Source: Actinospineispora acaciae DSM 45401
GTDB lineage: Bacteria; Actinomycetota; Actinomycetes; Mycobacteriales; Pseudonocardiaceae
Direction: 5' to 3'
Assembly: GCF_000620785.1 (NCBI RefSeq)
Contig: NZ_JIAI01000015.1
Coordinates: 62,001-126,000, forward strand
DNA length: 64,000 nucleotides
The notes below the pieces were generated by a model. The model ran no database searches and had not been told where the DNA came from. It was given only the letters and a program-made list of their open reading frames with translations. Every line of letters begins with the position of its first letter. The stretch's first letter is position 1. Shown one piece after another: positions 59,043 through 64,000 of the stretch. A program made the translations under genes and the position numbers.

Positions 59043-60278
59043 ATGTCCTCCGCGAGCACCGCACCACACACGACCGAACGAGCCCGCGTCTCGGCGCGCA
59101 TCGGCGGCATCGCCGAGTCCGCCACGCTGGCGGTGGACTCCAAGGCCAAGGCGCTCAAGGCGGCCGGCCGGCCGGTGATCGGCTTCGGCGCGGGCGAGCC
59201 GGACTTCCCGACCCCGGCGCACATCGTGGCAGCCGCCCAGGCCGCCTGCGCGGACCCGCGCAACCACCGCTACACCCCGGCCGCCGGCCTGCCCGAGCTC
59301 AAAGAGGCCATCGTGGCCAAGACCGCGCGCGACTCCGGGTACCAGATCGCCGCCAACCAGGTGATCGTCACCAACGGCGGCAAGCAGGCCGTCTACCAGA
59401 CCTTCGCCACCCTGCTCGACCCCGGCGACGAGGTGCTGCTGCCGGCCCCGTACTGGACCACGTACCCGGAGGCGATCGCGCTGGCCGGCGCCACCGCGAC
59501 GGTGGTGACCACCGACGACACGTCCGGCTACCTGCCCTCGGTGGCCGACCTGGAGGCCGCCCGCACCGAGCGCACCAAGGCGCTGCTGTGGTGCTCGCCG
59601 TCCAACCCGACCGGCGCGGTGGCGCCGCCCGAGCTGGTCGCCGAGATCGGCCGCTGGGCCGTCGAGAACAACATCTGGGTGATCACCGACGAGATCTACG
59701 AGCACCTGGTCTACGACGGCGTCCAGCACGTGTCCATGCCGGTCGCGGTGCCCGAGCTGGCGGACCGGTGCGTGGTGGTCAACGGCGTGGCCAAGACGTA
59801 CGCCATGACCGGCTGGCGAGTCGGCTGGATGGTCGGGCCCACGGACGTGATCAAGGCCGCGAGCAACCTGCAGTCGCACCTGTGCTCGAACGTGGCGAAC
59901 GTGTCCCAGCGGGCGGCCCTGGAGGCGGTGTCCGGGCCGCTGGACGCGGTGGCCGAGATGCGCGCGGCGTTCGACAGGCGCCGGCGGACGATCGTCGAGC
60001 TGCTCTCCGCCATCCCGGGCGTGAACTGCCCGACCCCGCACGGCGCCTTCTACGTCTACCCCTCCGTGCGCGAGCTGCTCGGCAAGGAGCTGCGCGGCCA
60101 GCGCCCGGCCACCAGCGTCGAGCTGGCCGCGCTCATCCTGGAGCACGCCGAGGTGGCCGCCGTTCCCGGCGAGGCCTTCGGCACGCCCGGCTACCTGCGG
60201 CTGTCCTACGCGCTCGGCGACGACGACCTGCGCACCGGCGTCGAGCGGATGGGCGCGCTGCTCGCCGAGATGCGCTGA
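59043..60278 (+). CDS. aspC: Pyridoxal phosphate-dependent aminotransferase (aspartate type)
   Basis: A 411-residue class I aminotransferase (SARIGGIAESATLAVDSKAK; GFGAGEPDFPTPAHI; CSPSNPTGAV). The Schiff-base Lys is 251 (NGVAKTYAMTGWRVGW). Closest to aspartate/aromatic aminotransferases of the AspC/Thermus AspAT group. It lies on the opposite strand from tRNA-Trp; the 193-base gap holds both 5' ends. A perfect hairpin repeat follows. Confidence 0.92.
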   Translation: MSSASTAPHTTERARVSARIGGIAESATLAVDSKAKALKAAGRPVIGFGAGEPDFPTPAHIVAAAQAACADPRNHRYTPAAGLPELKEAIVAKTARDSGYQIAANQVIVTNGGKQAVYQTFATLLDPGDEVLLPAPYWTTYPEAIALAGATATVVTTDDTSGYLPSVADLEAARTERTKALLWCSPSNPTGAVAPPELVAEIGRWAVENNIWVITDEIYEHLVYDGVQHVSMPVAVPELADRCVVVNGVAKTYAMTGWRVGWMVGPTDVIKAASNLQSHLCSNVANVSQRAALEAVSGPLDAVAEMRAAFDRRRRTIVELLSAIPGVNCPTPHGAFYVYPSVRELLGKELRGQRPATSVELAALILEHAEVAAVPGEAFGTPGYLRLSYALGDDDLRTGVERMGALLAEMR

Positions 60279-60283
60279 CGCGG

Positions 60284-60331
60284 ACCCGTGAGTGGCTAGG
60301 GGCGCCATAGCACCCCTAGCCACTCACGGGT
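60284..60331. repeat. Inverted repeat, family III copy F
   Basis: Perfect 19-base arms (60284-60302 ACCCGTGAGTGGCTAGGGG and 60313-60331) with a 10-base loop, filling the 54-base gap between two convergent genes. Shares the arm CCCGTGAGTGGC with copy E (5233-5278). Likely a bidirectional terminator for aspC and the BCCT gene. Confidence 0.9.
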
Positions 60332-60332
60332 G

Positions 60333-62042
60333 TCAGCTGTTGTTGCCGTTCTTCGGTTCCACGCTCAGGTGGAAGTCCTCGCCGTACTTGCGATGCCCGT
60401 AGGTCACGGCGCTCTCCACCTTCTCCTGCGACCTGTCCACCCGCTGCACCAGCGGGTCGCTGCGCAGGTCCTTGGCCAGCGCCACGCACAACAGCACCAT
60501 GACGATGGCGAACGGCGCCGCCGAGATGATCGTTATGTTCTTGATGCCGTTCAGCGCCTCGTCCCCGCCGACGAGCAGCATGATCACGGCGATCACGCCC
60601 ATCACGGTGCCCCAGAAGATGACCACGCCACGGCCCGGATGGATCGAGCCGCGCTGGGACAGCGTGCCCATCACCACCGAGGCGGCGTCCGCGCCGGACA
60701 CGAAGAAGATGGCCACCAGGATCATCGCCACCACGCCGAGCACCGCGCCGAGCGGGTAGTGGTAGAGCACGCCGAACAGCTGTTCCTCCTCGGTGCGGGA
60801 GGCGAGGTCGGTGCCGGCGCGCTGGATGGAGATCGCGGCGCCGCCGAAGATGGCGAACCAGATCAGGCTGACCAGGCTCGGGATGAGGATCACGCCGACC
60901 ACGAACTGCTTGATGGTGCGGCCCCGGCTGATCCGGGCGATGAACATGCCCACGAACGGCGTCCAGGAGATCCACCAGGCCCAGTAGAAGACCGTCCAGC
61001 CGGACAGCCAGGTCTCCATGGCGTCGCCGCCGCTGGCCGCCGTGCGGGCGGACATCTCGGCCAGCTCTCGGAAGTAGTCGCCGATGGCCGTGGGCAGCAG
61101 GTTCAGGATCAGGATGGTCGGGCCGGCCACGAACACGAAGACCGCCAGCATCGCCGCCAGCACCATGTTGACGTTGGACAGCCACTGGATGCCCTTCGCG
61201 ACCCCGGTCACGGCGGAGGCGATGAACGCGATGGTCAGCACCACGATGACGGTCACCAGCAGGGTGGTGCCGGCCTGCTCCATGAACCCGCCGGCGCGCA
61301 GCCCGCCGCCGATCTGCAGCGCACCCAGGCCCAGCGAGGCCGCCGAGCCGAACAGGGTGGCGAAGATGGCCAGGATGTCGATGGCCTTGCCCAGCGGGCC
61401 CTCGGTGCGCTTCGCGCCGAACAGCGGGCCGAACGCGCTGCTGATCAGCAGCGAGCGGCCGCGGCGGAAGGTGCCGTACGCGATGGCCAGCCCGACCACC
61501 GCGTAGATGGCCCACGGGTGCAGCGTCCAGTGGAACAGCGTGGTGGCCATCGCCACGTCCAGCGCGCCGCTCGAGCCGCCCGGCACGGTTCCCGGCGGCG
61601 GCTTGGTGAAGTGGGTGAGCGGCTCGTTCACGCCGTAGAACATCAGGCCGATGCCCATGCCGGCGCTGAACATCATCGCCACCCACGAGGACGTGCGGAA
61701 CTCCGGGCCCTCGTCGTCGCGGCCGAGCGGGATCCGCCCGTACCTGCTCGCGGCCAGGTACAGCGCGAACACCACGAACCCGGTGGCGGCCAGCACGAAC
61801 GCCCAGCCGCCGCCGTGCATCACGCCGTTGAGCACCGCCGTGCTGACGGCGCTGAGCGAGCTGGTGCTCGCCACGCCCCAGGCGATGAACGCCAGCACCA
61901 GCACGGCGGACACGCCGAACACCCAGCGGTCGGTGGGGTGCTCCTGGTCCGCTTTCGGCTCCGGCGGCTCGGGCGCGCCCGGTGGCGACTCCGGCGCGAG
62001 CGTCGGCCGATGGTCGTGGTGTTCGGAATCCGCGACAGTCAT
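60333..62042 (-). CDS. BCCT family transporter (glycine betaine/choline type)
   Basis: A 569-residue secondary transporter with 12 predicted helices. The BetP/OpuD-type substrate motif is present (SAGMGIGLMFYGVNEPLTHF), as is the WTVFYWAWWISWTPFVGMFI tryptophan segment. An acidic/Pro N-terminus of about 35 residues and a charged C-terminus of about 50 residues could sense osmotic strength as in BetP. Transport of betaine, choline or carnitine with Na+ or H+ is likely; the exact substrate is unknown. It interrupts the usual hadAB-to-secE neighbourhood. Confidence 0.9.
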   Translation of the reverse strand: MTVADSEHHDHRPTLAPESPPGAPEPPEPKADQEHPTDRWVFGVSAVLVLAFIAWGVASTSSLSAVSTAVLNGVMHGGGWAFVLAATGFVVFALYLAASRYGRIPLGRDDEGPEFRTSSWVAMMFSAGMGIGLMFYGVNEPLTHFTKPPPGTVPGGSSGALDVAMATTLFHWTLHPWAIYAVVGLAIAYGTFRRGRSLLISSAFGPLFGAKRTEGPLGKAIDILAIFATLFGSAASLGLGALQIGGGLRAGGFMEQAGTTLLVTVIVVLTIAFIASAVTGVAKGIQWLSNVNMVLAAMLAVFVFVAGPTILILNLLPTAIGDYFRELAEMSARTAASGGDAMETWLSGWTVFYWAWWISWTPFVGMFIARISRGRTIKQFVVGVILIPSLVSLIWFAIFGGAAISIQRAGTDLASRTEEEQLFGVLYHYPLGAVLGVVAMILVAIFFVSGADAASVVMGTLSQRGSIHPGRGVVIFWGTVMGVIAVIMLLVGGDEALNGIKNITIISAAPFAIVMVLLCVALAKDLRSDPLVQRVDRSQEKVESAVTYGHRKYGEDFHLSVEPKNGNNS

Positions 62043-62230
62043 GCGTGGTGGCCCCGGCCAATGCCGGAACCTTCCCCCTTCCGGCTCGTCCCTCGGCGCT
62101 GGGTGACGTGACGGGTGACCAACTGATACATCAGCGGTTTTTCTAATCGCGCATCATGGCGCGTCATCCGCAACACCGTCAAGGACCTCTACTTCTCGGG
62201 TTGATCATTTAGTTCACCCCGAGGACAACA

Positions 62231-62287
62231 CAACGCCCGACCGAGGGCAACCGGAAGCAACCTCCCGGTGCCCTCGGTCGGGCGTTG
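62231..62287 (-). terminator. Strong terminator after the helix-hairpin-helix gene
   Basis: Perfect 19-base arms (62231-62249 and 62269-62287, core ACGCCCGACCGAGGGCA) with a further ACCGG/CCGGT pairing inside, 13 bases past the stop, followed on the minus strand by a T-rich TGTTGTCC. Confidence 0.85.
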
Positions 62288-62299
62288 GTGTGGCGAGTA

Positions 62300-62509
62300 C
62301 TACTTGTCGGTGTCCGCGAGGTCGGCCAGCGCACGGGCCCGCCGGGCGTACTTCCAGTTGGCGAGCTGGCCGATCGTCTTGATGCCGAACTCGGCGAGCT
62401 TCTCATCGTGCGCGGGGGTGAGGCCTTCCAGCGCGGAGGGCGGCGCGGCCAGGATCTCCTCGGCGGTCTTGTCCTCCCACGCCTTGTCCACCAGCTTCCC
62501 GAAGTTCAC
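62300..62509 (-). CDS. Small helix-hairpin-helix-like conserved protein
   Basis: A 69-residue protein starting at GTG 62509 with AAAGGGG 5 bases upstream: MNFGKLVDKAWEDKTAEEIL, then PPSALEGLTPAHDEKLAEFG and IKTIGQLANWKYARRARALA. The second half resembles a helix-hairpin-helix fold that is used to bind DNA or act as a scaffold. No enzymatic motif. Divergent to the NTF2-like gene and ended by its own terminator. Confidence 0.8.
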   Translation of the reverse strand: MNFGKLVDKAWEDKTAEEILAAPPSALEGLTPAHDEKLAEFGIKTIGQLANWKYARRARALADLADTDK

Positions 62510-62647
62510 GACGGCCCCTTTCCGTTGCGGATCAGATATGACGGCAGCATGGCGGGGACGGTCCGCTTGTGCAACGGTCCCGCGCCGCACGTCGCGCGGT
62601 CGACCCCTGCCGTTCACCCGGTCGCGGCCGGGGCCTCGGGCACGAAG

Positions 62648-62661
62648 TAGAACGTGTTCTT
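62648..62661. promoter_or_regulatory. KstR-like operator
   Basis: TAGAACGTGTTCTT matches the mycobacterial KstR inverted repeat TnnAACnnGTTnnA at seven of its eight fixed positions. It lies 34 bases before the ATG of the NTF2-like gene. Confidence 0.4.
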
Positions 62662-62695
62662 GATTGGCGGCCGGCGCGGGTGAACACTGTGCGCC

Positions 62696-63172
62696 ATGGA
62701 TCTGGTCGCGCTGGTCGCCCTGGAAGAGATTCGCCGGCTCAAGCACAGGTACCTGCGCTGCGTGGACCAGAAGCTCTGGGACGAGCTGGCGGACACGCTG
62801 ACTCCGGACGCCACCACCGACTACGGCACCCCGTCCGCCGGCGCGCCGCTTCGCTTCACCGGGCGCGAGGAGGTCGTCGACTTCATGCGGTCCAACCTCG
62901 GGCCGGAGATCATCACGGTGCACCAGGCGGGGCAGCCCGAGATCGACGTCGACGGCGACGCCGCGGTCGGGACGTGGGCGCTGCGGGACATCGTGATCGC
63001 GCCGGGGCATCGGGTGGTGATCGAGGGCGCGGCGTTCTACGAGGACCGGTACCGCCGGTGCGCGGACGGCGGCTGGCGGATCGCGCACACCGGGTACCAG
63101 CGGACCTACGAGGCCACGTTCTCGCTGGACGACATGCCGAGCTACCGGCTGACCGCGAACCGGTGGGCTTAG
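62696..63172 (+). CDS. SnoaL/NTF2-like fold protein
   Basis: A 158-residue cone-barrel protein of the nuclear transport factor 2 superfamily (EEIRRLKHRYLRCVDQKLWD; FTGREEVVDFMRSNLGPEII; GGWRIAHTGYQRTYEA), which includes ketosteroid isomerases and SnoaL-type cyclases. The substrate is not predictable. Its stop overlaps the hadB stop tail to tail by four bases. A KstR-like box precedes it. Confidence 0.85.
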   Translation: MDLVALVALEEIRRLKHRYLRCVDQKLWDELADTLTPDATTDYGTPSAGAPLRFTGREEVVDFMRSNLGPEIITVHQAGQPEIDVDGDAAVGTWALRDIVIAPGHRVVIEGAAFYEDRYRRCADGGWRIAHTGYQRTYEATFSLDDMPSYRLTANRWA

Positions 63173-63630
63173 TTCGGGAGCCTGACCACCGCGGTGGCCC
63201 TGCCGAGCACGGACTGGCCGCCGGCGCGGGCCACGATGTTCACCTTGCCGGTGCGGCCCTCGCCGTCCACGGCGACCGAGACCAGCTTCCCGGACAGCTC
63301 GACCAGCGCGCGGCCGTCGTCGGCGGTGTCGTCGGCGGTGTCGTCAACGCCGTCCACCACGTCCGGAACCGGGATCGGCCTGGTGAACCGCACCTGGTAG
63401 GACAGCACGGCGCCCGGGTCGCCCACCCAGTCCGTGACCAGCCGCCCGCCCAGCGCCATGGTGAGCATGCCGTGCGCCACCACGCCGGGAAGGCCGACGC
63501 CGCCGGCCACCCGGTCGCTCCAGTGGATCGGGTTGAAGTCGCCGGACGCGCCGGCGTAGCGCACCAGGTCGGTCCGGCTCAGCCGCACCTCCAGGGCGGG
63601 CAGCTCGGTGCCTTCGGTGTACTCGGTCAC
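63169..63630 (-). CDS. hadB: MaoC-like (R)-3-hydroxyacyl dehydratase, HadB subunit
   Basis: A 153-residue hotdog-fold hydratase/dehydratase. Catalytic Asp31 and His36 are in YAGASGDFNPIHWSD, followed by GLPGVVAHGMLTM. In mycobacteria HadA and HadB form the FAS-II dehydratase; a mycolate-free relative would act on other fatty acyl-CoA or ACP. GTG at 63630 overlaps the hadA stop. A 12-base tandem repeat codes DDTADDTADD in a loop. Confidence 0.9.
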   Translation of the reverse strand: MTEYTEGTELPALEVRLSRTDLVRYAGASGDFNPIHWSDRVAGGVGLPGVVAHGMLTMALGGRLVTDWVGDPGAVLSYQVRFTRPIPVPDVVDGVDDTADDTADDGRALVELSGKLVSVAVDGEGRTGKVNIVARAGGQSVLGRATAVVRLPN

Positions 63631-64000
63631 GAGTCCGCCTGGCTGAGCAGCAGCGCCTCGGTGTCGCACACCGGCTCGCCCTCGACCGTCGCGCAGGTGC
63701 AGCGCAGCGTGAGCATGTGGGTGCCGGCGCGGGTGCGCAGCGACTCCACGTGCACGGTGGTCACCAGCTCGTCGCCGGCGTGCACCGGCCGGTGGAAGGC
63801 GATCTTCTGGTCGCCGTGCACGGTCCCCTCGAAGCGCCAGCCGAAGCCCGGGTCGCGCAGCAGCGCCTCGATCCGGGGCATGGTGAACACCACCGGGAAC
63901 GTCGGCGGGGCCACCAGGTCCGGGTAGCCGGCCGCGCGGGCGGCTGCCACGTCGTGACAGCGGGGGTCGCGCTCGCCGACGGCGGTGGCGAAGTCGCGGA
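63627..64000 (-). CDS. hadA: MaoC N-terminal-type dehydratase, HadA subunit (partial)
   Basis: The gene continues beyond the window edge: the frame reads through DFATAVGERDPRCHDVAAAR, the family N-terminal region, to base 63998. The visible part (about 124 residues) includes the PPTFPVVFTMP hotdog strand and the C-terminal TLRCTCATVEGEPVCDTEAL. It is the non-catalytic partner of HadB, with which it is translationally coupled. Confidence 0.85.
   Translation of the reverse strand, partial: RDFATAVGERDPRCHDVAAARAAGYPDLVAPPTFPVVFTMPRIEALLRDPGFGWRFEGTVHGDQKIAFHRPVHAGDELVTTVHVESLRTRAGTHMLTLRCTCATVEGEPVCDTEALLLSQADS

Overview
The window is about 71 percent G+C and comes from a high-GC actinobacterial chromosome. 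The gene content fits the Pseudonocardiaceae: an mce operon between rplL and rpoB, HadA/HadB-type dehydratases upstream of tRNA-Trp-secE-nusG, a zinc-type S14, long acidic extensions on NusG and L17, and frequent GTG starts. I cannot name the species.

Most of the window is one minus-strand ribosomal and transcription superlocus. Read 5' to 3' (high to low coordinates) it runs hadA-hadB, a helix-hairpin-helix mini-protein, BCCT transporter, [aspartate aminotransferase on plus], tRNA-Trp, secE, nusG, rplK, rplA, rplJ, rplL, [TetR and acyl-CoA racemase on plus], yrbEA-yrbEB-mceA-F plus four Mce-associated membrane proteins, rpoB, rpoC, otsB, a HAD phosphatase, rpsL, rpsG, fusA, tuf, the S10 operon (rpsJ to rpsQ), the spc operon (rplN to rplO), secY-adk-map, pntAa-pntAb-pntB, a DUF1707 protein, infA-rpmJ-rpsM-rpsK-rpsD-rpoA-rplQ, and a truA ORF fused to a methyltransferase. 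On the plus strand at the left edge are a cysteine-synthase-like PLP enzyme and a MATE exporter.

The lipid-related genes share a theme. A complete YrbE/Mce importer, an alpha-methylacyl-CoA racemase-like enzyme, a TetR regulator with its own palindromic operator, an NTF2-like protein under a KstR-like box, and hotdog dehydratases would together support uptake and processing of sterol or fatty-acyl substrates. The ATPase that drives Mce systems is not in the window.

The most unusual signals lie outside the genes. Three unrelated families of long palindromic repeats sit at gene ends. A hairpin with a nearly invariant loop and differing stem bases occurs in the leaders of both rpsJ and rpsL. 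Other points of note are the TruA-methyltransferase fusion with an apparent CTG start, an L17 carrying a C-terminal sunset domain, and RpoB with Asn at the position of E. coli Ser531.
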